Assembly (NCBI GenBank): GCA_027488375.1
Contig: JAIYBW010000003.1
Span: 124,001 to 188,000 of the forward strand
Source of the DNA: Pseudomonadota bacterium
GTDB taxonomy: Bacteria; Bdellovibrionota; Bacteriovoracia; Bacteriovoracales; Bacteriovoracaceae
DNA length: 64,000 nucleotides
Direction: 5' to 3'
The notes beneath the pieces were generated by a model. The model was given only the letters and a program-made list of their open reading frames with translations. It was not told where the DNA came from and ran no database searches. Both the position numbers and the translations under genes were made by a program. Within the stretch, counting starts at the first letter, position 1. Every line of letters begins with the position of its first letter. Of this stretch, positions 36,129-44,123 are shown in pieces.

Positions 36129-36776
36129 CTAGAGGGATTGGGCTGCGGCCCGAGGTGTTGAATCTAAAAGGTTTTGAAGCTTCGCCCGATCTAAGAGATC
36201 AGTTCCATTGATGTAGTTTAGCACGTCTTCCATGGCATCATTTCCCCAGAATACTTCCTGGCCAATGACCATAGAAGGAACACCAAAAACTCCACATGAA
36301 ATAGCTTCTTGAATATTAGACTTGAGCTCCGCTCGTGCTTCTTTAGAAAAACTTTTTTCAAAGAGTTCTTCTGATGGGAGTCCGGCCTCATGAAGGGCCC
36401 GCTTTAATTCTTCAGGTTCTCCCATATCAATTCGAGTTTTCCATCCTGCCAGCCAGAGGGCCTTAATGACCTCTGATTGTAAATCACCCGCCGTTGATTT
36501 AAGAGCAAGCCTTAAGGCGTAGAGAGAATTAAAGGGATGTGTTTTTGGAGTTGTGAAAGCGATGTTATGTTTGGCTGAATACCGAAGACATTGCTTGAGG
36601 AGAAATTCTCTTTTCGGTTGCACTTCACCAGGTCCTTTTATGCTCCAATGATTGAGTAAGGGGCCCAAAGCAACTGGTTTGAACTCAATATTTATTTCTG
36701 GATGGGATTGAAGTCTCAACCAAGCAAAGTAACTAAAAGGAGATAAAAAATCGAAGTAAAATTTAAGCTCTTTCAT
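36129..36776 (-). CDS. 2-hydroxychromene-2-carboxylate isomerase/DsbA-like protein
   Basis: 215 residues with a thioredoxin/DsbA-type fold. The N-terminus (LKFYFDFLSPFSYFAWLRL) has the Ser-containing active-site segment of HCCA isomerases in place of CxxC. The C-terminal CGVFGVPSMVIGQEVFWGND is the cis-Pro and glutathione-site region. Family members isomerise aromatic breakdown intermediates using glutathione; no aromatic pathway is nearby, so the substrate here is open. It is the first gene of a two-gene operon. Confidence 0.85.
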   Translation of the reverse strand: MKELKFYFDFLSPFSYFAWLRLQSHPEINIEFKPVALGPLLNHWSIKGPGEVQPKREFLLKQCLRYSAKHNIAFTTPKTHPFNSLYALRLALKSTAGDLQSEVIKALWLAGWKTRIDMGEPEELKRALHEAGLPSEELFEKSFSKEARAELKSNIQEAISCGVFGVPSMVIGQEVFWGNDAMEDVLNYINGTDLLDRAKLQNLLDSTPRAAAQSL

Positions 36777-36827
36777 AGGTTTAGAAGAATGCCCGGGGGA
36801 AGGCTCGATTGTCCATCAACAAATATC

Positions 36828-36870
36828 TTGCAATAAATAAATCTTATGCTAATATAATGCGTCGCATTAT
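36828..36870 (+). promoter_or_regulatory. Promoter with a perfect palindrome over its -10 box
   Basis: TTGCAA (36828-36833) and TATAAT (36853-36858) with a 19-base spacer. A perfect 8-1-8 palindrome (ATAATGCG, T, CGCATTAT; 36854-36870) covers the -10 box and the start site. Its size and symmetry resemble operators of Fur-superfamily metal regulators. It would control the lipoprotein at 36971. A second small dyad, GAGAC/GTCTC (36944-36956), lies in the leader. Confidence 0.55.
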
Positions 36871-36970
36871 TGATTTAATCACTACTGTTGCACGTTTATC
36901 TCAAGTGGCACGTCTGTTGGAATGTAGAGTTTAAATCGTCTAAGAGACTACGTCTCGGATAGGTATAATC

Positions 36971-37759
36971 ATGAAATTTCTTGTCGTAAAACTCATCACA
37001 CTCGTGTGGCTATCCTTAATTATTTCGGCCTGCGGGAATGGTCGTCCTCAGGTCGTCACAGGTATTCAGGTTCAATCGAGTACTGTGAATCAAGATGTTA
37101 TTCTCGCCGTTAAAGCGGATCTTAATTTGGGGTCCATGTCTTTTCCTGCGGTCTCTCTTCCAGTTTTCCATCCAAGAGGGCAAATGAATGTGGGATCGGT
37201 AGATTTGATTCCGGTCTTAGGTGGCAAAAATCAAATTAAAATCTCGGTTAACGTTTCGGCCTTATCCGATATTCAGGCCACATCAGTAACTCTGCCCAAC
37301 GGAAATCTTGTGCCTCTTATTGCCCAGAACCCAACGATGACAATCCCGCTTGGTTCAGGAGCAAAACTTTATTTAACAATTGGAGCTAATGCCGTCGCTC
37401 TAGGTGTGGCCGTCCCTATTAAGCAGTTTGATACTCTTGGTGGTTCAGTAGGGGCCGTTAATCTCTTTCCCGTTTTTGCTATCGATAAAGTCATTGGGGC
37501 AGCTGGTATTTTTACCAGTTCTCAGGCCGGACAAAATGGATTTGCCCTTGTTGCTGACGTGACTCAATATGTGAATATGCAAGATATTTTTGTTCCCGCT
37601 CAAGAAACTTCAGTTATCAAAATGGCCATGATCCCAGATGCGCCAGAGAGAGTTAAACTCGATTACAGTGTTCAAGCACCTATTGCTGCAAAAGAACAAA
37701 AGATTAATTCGATTTTACTAGATCTTATGCGTAGGAAGACGAAGTTAAAGTTGAAATAA
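36971..37759 (+). CDS. Lipoprotein of unknown function
   Basis: 262 residues. The signal peptide ends in a lipobox (SLIISACGNG), so the mature protein is anchored by Cys21. The body is beta-rich, with repeated blocks of the kind VSLPVFHPRG and VGSVDLIPVLGG, and a basic C-terminus (LMRRKTKLKLK). No domain is recognised. It has its own promoter with an overlapping palindrome, and a strong terminator, which suggests a separately controlled gene. Confidence 0.78.
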   Translation: MKFLVVKLITLVWLSLIISACGNGRPQVVTGIQVQSSTVNQDVILAVKADLNLGSMSFPAVSLPVFHPRGQMNVGSVDLIPVLGGKNQIKISVNVSALSDIQATSVTLPNGNLVPLIAQNPTMTIPLGSGAKLYLTIGANAVALGVAVPIKQFDTLGGSVGAVNLFPVFAIDKVIGAAGIFTSSQAGQNGFALVADVTQYVNMQDIFVPAQETSVIKMAMIPDAPERVKLDYSVQAPIAAKEQKINSILLDLMRRKTKLKLK

Positions 37760-37765
37760 AAAGCC

Positions 37766-37798
37766 AAAAAAAAAGCCCCATGGAAGGGGCTTTTTTTT
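37766..37798. terminator. Bidirectional terminator between the lipoprotein gene and rpsU
   Basis: AAGCCCC (37773-37779), six-base loop, GGGGCTT (37786-37792), with an A run on the left and eight T on the right. The rpsU stop codon lies at its edge. Confidence 0.92.
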
Positions 37799-38042
37799 AT
37801 ATTTTTTTCGGTCCGCGACCAGTTTTTGAATTTGTTTTCTTTCTACGTTTATCCGCAGCTTCTAATTTAAGTTTCTTTTTAACAGAAGGCTTTTCGTAAG
37901 ATTCACGGGCACGATATTCTTTTACAATTCCATAAGCATCACAAAGTCTCTTAAATTTTTTAAGAGCTCTTTCAACGGCAAAGCCATCAGTGATATCAAT
38001 ACGGATTTTGTCTTTAGGGTCTTTTTTACTGTCGTAGGCCAT
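37797..38042 (-). CDS. rpsU: 30S ribosomal protein S21
   Basis: 81 residues. The core (VERALKKFKRLCDAYGIVKEYRARESYEKPSVKKK) is typical of bS21, which helps mRNA start selection by sitting near the anti-Shine-Dalgarno site. A basic tail of about 20 residues (KRRKKTNSKTGRGPKKI) ends it. The usual dnaG or gatB neighbours are absent. The N-terminus (AYDSKKDPKDKIRIDITDG) is longer than in E. coli. Confidence 0.93.
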   Translation of the reverse strand: MAYDSKKDPKDKIRIDITDGFAVERALKKFKRLCDAYGIVKEYRARESYEKPSVKKKLKLEAADKRRKKTNSKTGRGPKKI

Positions 38043-38146
38043 GGATCCTCGAGGTGTTGGTTAAGGTTAAGTTTTTACTAGGCTAGAAAATAGCATAATG
38101 GCCTAAAAAGGCCAGAAGATAAAGCGCATTTCGTCTTTTAGAGGGT

Positions 38147-39103
38147 TTAGAGCTTTAATGTGGCAAGAAAAGGGTAATGATCAGAGGGTAATTGGGATTT
38201 TTGATCTATTCTTGTTGGGATAGGGAGAGCTCGACCGCTGGAGTTTTTATAACGGGGGAAATAACATTCTTCAGAAACAATCATCCCTGAATAAGCTTCA
38301 GAAATAAAAAGATAATCAATTTGTTGAACGAAGCGATTGCCTCCACGAGTGAAATAAACATAACTGAATCGATCTTCATCTGGAATTTTTGCCAGGTGAG
38401 CGATGTCTTTTAAATCTGTTTTCTCATAGATCGTTTTGAATTCTTCTTCCGTTTCTTTTTCTCCTGCATGTCCATTAAAGTCGCCCCCAATTAAAATGGG
38501 GACTTTAAATTTAGTGAGCTCTTGATAAATATCAATCAAACCTTTTATTTCAAGGACTCGTCTTGTTCGTCCCTCGAAATCACTTTTTCTAAGGTCTAAT
38601 TTAGATTTTATGTGGACGAGCAGAAAGATCATCTGCAAATCTTGATCATTCATCAGATCTAATTGAAGAACATCCCGAGAAAACTTTTGGGCCGGTGCCG
38701 GTAAGGGATAATCAATATGGCTTTTGATTTTAACTCTGAGAGGTAGGCTCTTTTTTACAAGATACCCGAGGTCAATGCCTCGATCAGAATTTGAGGGGAG
38801 TGAGTAGGCCGTATATTCATCTTTTAGAACAAATCTCGCAAAATTACTCAGAGATTCATGGCCACCGACTTCGGTCATCATCACGATATCTGCTTGAGAT
38901 TCCTTGATGGTTAAAGCTAGGCTGAGGCACTTTTCTTTTGATTTATTATTGAGAAGGCTTGAGCTCATGAGATTCCATTTGATTTCCGTGAGGTCTTCTA
39001 ATGAAGTCTCGTCATGTTTGTCCATGAATAAGAACAAGTCTTGAGCATTAAGCACCATGACTTTGAGTTCAGATTTTTTTATTTTCGAGTCGTTTGTATG
39101 CAT
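38147..39103 (-). CDS. Endonuclease/exonuclease/phosphatase-family protein
   Basis: 318 residues. Family motifs are visible: VLNAQDLF near the N-terminus, VMMTEVGG for the metal-binding Glu, LLVHIKSKL, GGDFNGHAGE for the catalytic Asp and Asn, and SDHYPFLATLKL for the C-terminal Asp-His pair. Enzymes of this fold cut DNA, RNA or phosphoesters of lipids and inositols. There is no signal peptide. The substrate cannot be inferred. It follows the J-protein gene by about 17 bases. Confidence 0.85.
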   Translation of the reverse strand: MHTNDSKIKKSELKVMVLNAQDLFLFMDKHDETSLEDLTEIKWNLMSSSLLNNKSKEKCLSLALTIKESQADIVMMTEVGGHESLSNFARFVLKDEYTAYSLPSNSDRGIDLGYLVKKSLPLRVKIKSHIDYPLPAPAQKFSRDVLQLDLMNDQDLQMIFLLVHIKSKLDLRKSDFEGRTRRVLEIKGLIDIYQELTKFKVPILIGGDFNGHAGEKETEEEFKTIYEKTDLKDIAHLAKIPDEDRFSYVYFTRGGNRFVQQIDYLFISEAYSGMIVSEECYFPRYKNSSGRALPIPTRIDQKSQLPSDHYPFLATLKL

Positions 39104-39120
39104 AAGAATCAGATAAAATA

Positions 39121-39645
39121 TTAGGAGGCTTTCTTTTTTAGTTCATCGTATGCTGTATTGATATCTTTTGTCTTTTTTTCTGCAAGTTTTTTTAAGTCTG
39201 AACTTAAAGAAGCCACTTTGTCAGGGTGATTTTGTCTTAATAACTCATAATACCTTTTTTTAAGCTGTATTTTTGTAAACTTTTCATCAGCACTTAAATC
39301 AAAAATAGCGAAGGCATTTAATTTTTGAGGGGATGATTTTTTCTGCTCAGTCTTTTCTTGTTTTTCTTCTTTTTCTTCTTTTTCTACTTTTTCTTGCTTG
39401 GACTCTTCTTTTACTTTTTTAAAAGTTTTTTCAATTTTTATCTTTTCTTGAAATGGAGTGGGGGCCGATTTTTCGGGGGCCGTATCGTCTTTATTTTGAT
39501 TTCTATTTTCTTTTTGCGACTTTAGAGCAATTAAAAAAGGAAGTTTAATAAAAATGAAATAACCAACGAGTGCATATGCAATCAAGGGCCCAATTTTAGA
39601 GGCCGCATTTGAGAGAGTCGTCATGTAGTACTGAGATGGATCCAT
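39121..39645 (-). CDS. Membrane-anchored J-domain protein
   Basis: 174 residues: one membrane helix (about 16-37), a long highly charged linker of Lys and Glu (about 50-110), and a C-terminal J domain (about 112-174) with the HPD motif in RQNHPDKVASL. J domains stimulate DnaK ATPase, so this protein probably brings DnaK to the membrane. The HPD triplet is intact. It lies about 50 bases after a 34-residue membrane-peptide gene and may be cotranscribed with it. Confidence 0.82.
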   Translation of the reverse strand: MDPSQYYMTTLSNAASKIGPLIAYALVGYFIFIKLPFLIALKSQKENRNQNKDDTAPEKSAPTPFQEKIKIEKTFKKVKEESKQEKVEKEEKEEKQEKTEQKKSSPQKLNAFAIFDLSADEKFTKIQLKKRYYELLRQNHPDKVASLSSDLKKLAEKKTKDINTAYDELKKKAS

Positions 39646-39693
39646 TAAAGATCTTATCGACAGAAAAATTGATTTTTATAGGATAGATTCTGA

Positions 39694-39798
39694 TTAAAGA
39701 ACAAGATTCAGGGGGAGTCCCACAGCAAAAATGATTGCTAAGATAATTGCACTACCGACAAGGACAGAGGCCATGATTTTATAAGGAATTCCAAACAT
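39694..39798 (-). CDS. 34-residue single-span membrane peptide
   Basis: Too short for standard ORF calling. ATG at 39798 is preceded by a very strong AAGGAGAT ribosome site, better than those of its neighbours. The product starts MFGIPYKIMASVLVG and continues with a hydrophobic helix through SAIILAIIFAVGLPL to a TAA at 39694. It lies 20 bases after the rhodanese gene and before the J-protein gene, on the same strand. Tiny hydrophobic proteins of this kind often modulate a larger membrane protein; the partner is not known. Confidence 0.6.
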   Translation of the reverse strand: MFGIPYKIMASVLVGSAIILAIIFAVGLPLNLVL

Positions 39799-39818
39799 AT
39801 AAATCTCCTTAAACCATT

Positions 39819-40130
39819 CTAATACCGAGGGATTTCGGGGTCAATCTCCAAAGACCAGAGATCGATTCCACCGGCCAATGAGAGAGCATCATAGCCATGG
39901 TACTTGAGAAATTGAGTCGCATAAAGACTACGCACACCATGATGACAGTAAACAATGAGAGGTTTTTTGTCCCTGGGAAGCTCTTCAAATCTTGCTTCAA
40001 GTTGATCAAGAGGGATATGAAATCCACCCAGAGAACAAATCTCTCTTTCATCATCTCTTCGGACATCTAGCCAATTGAATGATTTATTTTCTTTAAGCCA
40101 TGTTGAGACTTTAGATGGGACTATTTCCAT
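39819..40130 (-). CDS. Rhodanese-domain protein
   Basis: 103 residues from ATG 40130. A single rhodanese domain: FNWLDVRRDDEREIC, then GGFHIPLDQL, and the active-site loop VYCHHGVRS with the sulfur-carrying Cys. Such proteins move sulfane sulfur. It overlaps the end of the serine acetyltransferase gene by 20 bases, which places it in a cysteine/sulfur operon. Longer in-frame readings up to 40337 are antisense-free but lie entirely within the acetyltransferase gene and look spurious. Confidence 0.88.
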   Translation of the reverse strand: MEIVPSKVSTWLKENKSFNWLDVRRDDEREICSLGGFHIPLDQLEARFEELPRDKKPLIVYCHHGVRSLYATQFLKYHGYDALSLAGGIDLWSLEIDPEIPRY

Positions 40131-40947
40131 CGCTGGCCCCCAGGGTATGACCCATTTCAAGTTTATTAAAAACAACGCTTCCTGGAGGTATACTTTGAGT
40201 AAGCCATACGTTACCGCCAATAATTGAACCTTTACCAACGATAGTATCTCCACCCAGAATAATGGAGTTTGCGTAAATAACAACATCACTCTCAATTGTT
40301 GGATGCCGCTTGAGTGCCTGGAGTTTCTTTTTGACACTCATCGCACCTAAAGTTACACCCTGATAAATCTTAACATTTTTCCCAATAATAGATGTCTCAC
40401 CAATGACCACTCCAGTTCCATGATCAATGAAAAAACTTTCTTCAATTTGAGCACCGGGGTGAATATCAATACCTGTTTTTTCATGAGCATATTCACTCAT
40501 TAATCGAGGAAGAAGTGGTATTTTAAAATTATTAAGAGCATGAGCAAATCGATAAACACAGATGGCATAAAAACCAGGGTAAGCAATGATGATTTCTTCC
40601 TTGGAGTAAGCTGCTGGATCACCTGCGTAGGCTGCAGCGACATCGGAGTCGAGCATTTTTGCTATGGTAGGAAATGAATTAAAAAAAGACTCAATTTTTT
40701 CATGACCTGTTTGTTTTAAATTTGGTTCTAAATGTTCAAGACAACTCACATATTCCTGAAATCGATGCTTGAGTTCAAGAATCTTTACTTCTAATTGGGT
40801 TGAATCAGATACTCCGTGACCACCGCGTTGTGGATAAAGCAGATTGACAAGCTCATCAACCGATTGCCTGACTTGACTTACATTTAGGACTAATGTTGCC
40901 GTTTGGTAACGTTCCTGATGTAAAAACTGGGCAAGTTTTGAAGACAT
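40111..40947 (-). CDS. cysE: Serine O-acetyltransferase
   Basis: 278 residues. The C-terminal half is a left-handed beta-helix of hexapeptide repeats (IDHGTGVVIGETSIIGKNVKIY, then GVTLGAMS). The N-terminal helical part (YPGFYAICVYRFAHAL) is that of SAT. It makes O-acetylserine, the substrate of cysteine synthase, whose gene lies divergently 61 bases away. An AAAAGG site precedes the ATG. The extended C-terminus has GGNVWLTQSIPPGSVVF. Feedback by cysteine is usual in the family but cannot be judged here. Confidence 0.9.
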   Translation of the reverse strand: MSSKLAQFLHQERYQTATLVLNVSQVRQSVDELVNLLYPQRGGHGVSDSTQLEVKILELKHRFQEYVSCLEHLEPNLKQTGHEKIESFFNSFPTIAKMLDSDVAAAYAGDPAAYSKEEIIIAYPGFYAICVYRFAHALNNFKIPLLPRLMSEYAHEKTGIDIHPGAQIEESFFIDHGTGVVIGETSIIGKNVKIYQGVTLGAMSVKKKLQALKRHPTIESDVVIYANSIILGGDTIVGKGSIIGGNVWLTQSIPPGSVVFNKLEMGHTLGASDGNSPI

Positions 40948-41008
40948 TAAGTACCTTTTGAAGTATAAATAAGTTATTTCAAATTACCGCTGACACTGGG
41001 AAAATTCA

Positions 41009-42043
41009 ATGGATCTTAAAAAGAAACTCAAGTCCACAGGCCTCTTGCAAGTTATTGGAAATACTCCATTTTTGAAAGTTCAAAGCCTGAGCTCGTTAAC
41101 TGGTTCTGATATTTTCATGAAATGTGAAAATCTTAATCCTGGCGGAACTATCAAGGATCGTCCGGCCCTTCATATGGTGGTTGAAGCGATAGTGCGTGGA
41201 GATCTTAGGCCTGGTATGAAGATCGTAGAAGGCACAGCTGGTAACACGGGCATTGGACTGGCCATGGTAGGCCAGGCTTTGGGTTATAAGGTCATAGTTG
41301 TCATGCCTAAAGGAATGGCCCCGGAAAAGCATAAGGTTCTTCAACTTTATGGAGCAGAAGTTATTGAGACAGATGCTGTACCTTTTACTGATGAAAGACA
41401 TTTTTTTAAAGTGGGTAGGAAAATAGGTCAAAGTTCTCCAGATTACTGGTGGGCCAATCAATTTGATAATCCAGATAATTATCTTTCTCATTATCTTTTT
41501 ACGGCACCTGAGATTTATGAAGATATGAAAGGTGACATGGATGCTGTCGTTGTGGCGGCTGGTTCTGGAGGAACAGCAGCTGGGGTTTCTAAATTTATTA
41601 AAGAAAAAAATTCTTCAATTAAGATCATTGTTCCTGACCCAATGGGAAGTGGGATTTCAAACTATTTCAAAACTGGTGAGTTCAAGTCTGATAATTCTTA
41701 TACGATGACTGAAGGTGTGGGAATAACTCGATTCCAAGATAATTTTAAGCATATCCATCAAGATGATTGCTACACCATTGATGATCAGAAGCTGACTACA
41801 CTTGCGATGTATCTTAGGGAAAAAGAGGGACTCGTGATGGGGATGTCGTCGATGCTCAATCTTGCTGGTGCATTTAAAACGGCTATCAAAATGGGCCCTG
41901 GTAAGCGAATCATCACTTTTATGTGTGATGGTGGAGAGCGGGCCATTTCTAAAATGTACAACCCAGATTTCTTAAAAGAGAAAAAAATAGATGGATCTCT
42001 CCTTACTGAGAAAGAGGTCCTTGAGATTTATAAAAATTTCTAA
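41009..42043 (+). CDS. cysK: Cysteine synthase/cystathionine beta-synthase-type PLP enzyme
   Basis: 344 residues, fold type II PLP enzyme. PLP lysine in NLNPGGTIKDRPALHM, substrate loop GTAGNTGIGLA and phosphate loop GSGGTAAGVSKF are typical. It most likely joins O-acetylserine and sulfide to give cysteine, because the serine acetyltransferase gene is divergent next door. The sequence is somewhat closer to the CBS-like branch than to E. coli CysK, so cystathionine beta-synthase activity is possible. It has no CBS regulatory domain. Confidence 0.9.
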   Translation: MDLKKKLKSTGLLQVIGNTPFLKVQSLSSLTGSDIFMKCENLNPGGTIKDRPALHMVVEAIVRGDLRPGMKIVEGTAGNTGIGLAMVGQALGYKVIVVMPKGMAPEKHKVLQLYGAEVIETDAVPFTDERHFFKVGRKIGQSSPDYWWANQFDNPDNYLSHYLFTAPEIYEDMKGDMDAVVVAAGSGGTAAGVSKFIKEKNSSIKIIVPDPMGSGISNYFKTGEFKSDNSYTMTEGVGITRFQDNFKHIHQDDCYTIDDQKLTTLAMYLREKEGLVMGMSSMLNLAGAFKTAIKMGPGKRIITFMCDGGERAISKMYNPDFLKEKKIDGSLLTEKEVLEIYKNF

Positions 42044-42096
42044 ATAATCCAGACTGCTTCGATCGGTCTATCCGGGCTAATTTAATTCCACATTCA

Positions 42097-42132
42097 TCCG
42101 ATTAAGTCACTGAGACTGGTCATTTAATCGGA
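42097..42132 (+). promoter_or_regulatory. Leader hairpin covering the Shine-Dalgarno of the IPT lipoprotein gene
   Basis: TCCGATTAA (42097-42105) and TTAATCGGA (42124-42132) are perfect 9-base arms with an 18-base loop. The right arm includes most of the ribosome site CGGAGAG that serves the GTG at 42144. Folding would hide that site, so translation control by temperature, a protein or a small RNA is possible. Confidence 0.5.
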
Positions 42133-42143
42133 GAGAATGCATC

Positions 42144-44114
42144 GTGAGAATCAACCACAAGCTAATAAAACTAATAGGGGTCCTACTACCTCTGTTTGTT
42201 TTATTTGGTTGTCAGCCTGAGCTGGAAGAAGGCACTCCTATTAGTATTTCTCTCATATATCCTAATAAAGGTCCGCTAGAAGGTGGACAGGAAATTACCA
42301 TTTATGGGGAAGGACTTGGTTTTGTTGATTCTGTTACTTTAGGTGAATCAGATTGTACTGAGCTCGAGATAATTGATTCTACAGAAATTAAATGTACAAC
42401 TCCTGCCGGTGACGCTGGTTCAGTAAATATCTCAATTATTGGAAAGGCCCGAAAAACAGGATTTAAATCTGAAGCCTATACTTACCAAGATCCTCCAGTT
42501 GTAAGTAGTGTTTCACCCACAGTCGGCTTTGCCTCCGGTGGTTTACCAATTACGATCACTGGTACCGGATTTATGGATACTGAAGAAGGGCCGATCAGTG
42601 TTAAAATTGGTGGTGCTGCTTGTTTAAATGTTAATCTTGTCGACTCGACAACGATAGAGTGCACGACCCCAGCTAGAAGTGCCGGTCTAAAATCTATTAT
42701 TATTACAAACTTTGATGGGCAGTCCGCGACTTTAGCAAATAGTTTTACTTTCAATGCTGCACCTAAAGTGACGAGCATTACTCCAAATGGAGGAGCACTT
42801 GCTGGCGGAACATCAGTAACTATCGTTGGTTCAGGTTTCAAGTTAAATGATACAGCTATATCGATAGGTGGATTTCCTTGCGTACCTTTGACATTTAATT
42901 CGACAACGAATTTAACTTGCACAACGACTGGCCCAAGTAGTGGTGTTAAAACTGTATTGGCCACAAATCTTGATACCCAAACAGGGTCCTTGCCCAATGC
43001 ATTTACTTATCAAGCGGGACCTGTGATCTCTTCCATCTCTAAAGATAGTGGTGCCCTTGCTGGTAAAACTCATGTGACACTTACTGGAACAGGGTTTCTC
43101 CTCGGAGCTACTGTTAAAGTTGGTGAAAAATCATGTCAAGGTAATGGGTACTTGGGACCAACAAGTTACTTTTGTTCAACACCTGCAGGTGTTGCTGGGA
43201 CAGTTGATATTCAAATCATAAATCCTGACGGACAAGAATTTACATTGAGTTCGGCCTATACCTACAGGCCAGCACCAGTTATTACAAGTGTTACTCCTAA
43301 TGTTGTTCCCGTGACTTTAGGTGGAGAAATAACTATCGCAGGTTCAAATTTTATCGCTGGTGCAACGGTAAAACTTGGAAGCACACCTTGTCCCGTTTCA
43401 TCTTTAACTTCTACCTCTATAACTTGTGATGCACCTCCAGTTGCAGAAGCAGGTGTTTTGTCAGTTTATGTGACTAATCCTGATGAGCAAATTGGAACTC
43501 AGACAAATGCCTTAAGTTACAGAGCTGCGCCAACCATTTCTGCTATTTCACCTGAGGATGGGACAACAACCGGAGGAACAGAAATTACAGTTACTGGAAC
43601 AGGTTTCATGGAAGACCCAGTTGTCACGATTGGTGGATTAAGTTGTTTAAACATACAATTTGTAAGTGCAACCTCTGTAAAATGTAATGTTCCGGTTGGA
43701 ACAAGCGGATCTAAGACCGTTATTCTCGAAAATACCGATGCTCAAAGTGTAGCTCTGGCGAATGCTTATACTTACTATACTCCTGCCAATCTTGAGTGGG
43801 ATATTACCACCCATGATTATGGTGGAGTCACTATCAATTCCTCGCAAGTTTTTACTTTAACTAATACCGGTGAGGAATCAACTTCTTCAGTAACAGTTGC
43901 ACTCACAGGCACGAACGCTTCTGCTTGGTCTTTAACTTTAGGAGCAGGTAATAGCTGCAGTGGAATAGTACTGGAAGAAGGAGAGTCTTGCATCGTAGAG
44001 GCAACCTTTCTTGGAGCAACTTCAGCGGCAGGAGATTATGAGGCTGACTTGGGCGCTAGCGCAACAACTGGCGGAAATCCGACTTCATCATTAAGTGCCA
44101 CAAGGGATCCATAG
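42144..44114 (+). CDS. Lipoprotein with six IPT/TIG domains and an ASH-like C-terminal domain
   Basis: 656 residues from GTG. Lipobox LFVLFGCQPE, then six tandem Ig-like IPT/TIG domains of about 85 residues (residues roughly 30-545), each opening with a variant of P-x-I-T-S-I-x-P-x-x-G and GG-x-x-I-T-G-x-G-F. Each repeat has two cysteines about 18-20 residues apart, probably a disulfide. The last 110 residues (LEWDITTHDYGGVTI, FTLTNTGEES, GESCIVEATF) look like an ASPM/SPD-2/Hydin-type beta domain. It is probably a surface adhesin or cell-contact protein. A secreted protein is encoded six bases downstream. Confidence 0.88.
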   Translation: MRINHKLIKLIGVLLPLFVLFGCQPELEEGTPISISLIYPNKGPLEGGQEITIYGEGLGFVDSVTLGESDCTELEIIDSTEIKCTTPAGDAGSVNISIIGKARKTGFKSEAYTYQDPPVVSSVSPTVGFASGGLPITITGTGFMDTEEGPISVKIGGAACLNVNLVDSTTIECTTPARSAGLKSIIITNFDGQSATLANSFTFNAAPKVTSITPNGGALAGGTSVTIVGSGFKLNDTAISIGGFPCVPLTFNSTTNLTCTTTGPSSGVKTVLATNLDTQTGSLPNAFTYQAGPVISSISKDSGALAGKTHVTLTGTGFLLGATVKVGEKSCQGNGYLGPTSYFCSTPAGVAGTVDIQIINPDGQEFTLSSAYTYRPAPVITSVTPNVVPVTLGGEITIAGSNFIAGATVKLGSTPCPVSSLTSTSITCDAPPVAEAGVLSVYVTNPDEQIGTQTNALSYRAAPTISAISPEDGTTTGGTEITVTGTGFMEDPVVTIGGLSCLNIQFVSATSVKCNVPVGTSGSKTVILENTDAQSVALANAYTYYTPANLEWDITTHDYGGVTINSSQVFTLTNTGEESTSSVTVALTGTNASAWSLTLGAGNSCSGIVLEEGESCIVEATFLGATSAAGDYEADLGASATTGGNPTSSLSATRDP

Positions 44115-44123
44115 GATAAAATG

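Noticed and set aside
36857..36934. Possible 25-residue leader peptide upstream of the lipoprotein gene
   Set aside because: Its ATG lies within the -10/palindrome region, so transcription would begin after it, and it has no ribosome site.
40131..40337. Longer N-terminus for the rhodanese protein
   Set aside because: The added residues lie inside cysE in another frame and do not resemble rhodanese; ATG 40130 gives the complete domain.
41096..41491. 131-codon open frame antisense to the cysteine synthase gene
   Set aside because: It is fully inside a well-supported gene, lacks a ribosome site and has no recognisable domain.
42482..42997. 171-codon open frame antisense to the IPT lipoprotein gene
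   Set aside because: It is a by-product of the repeated, low-stop composition of the IPT repeats; no start signal or domain is seen.
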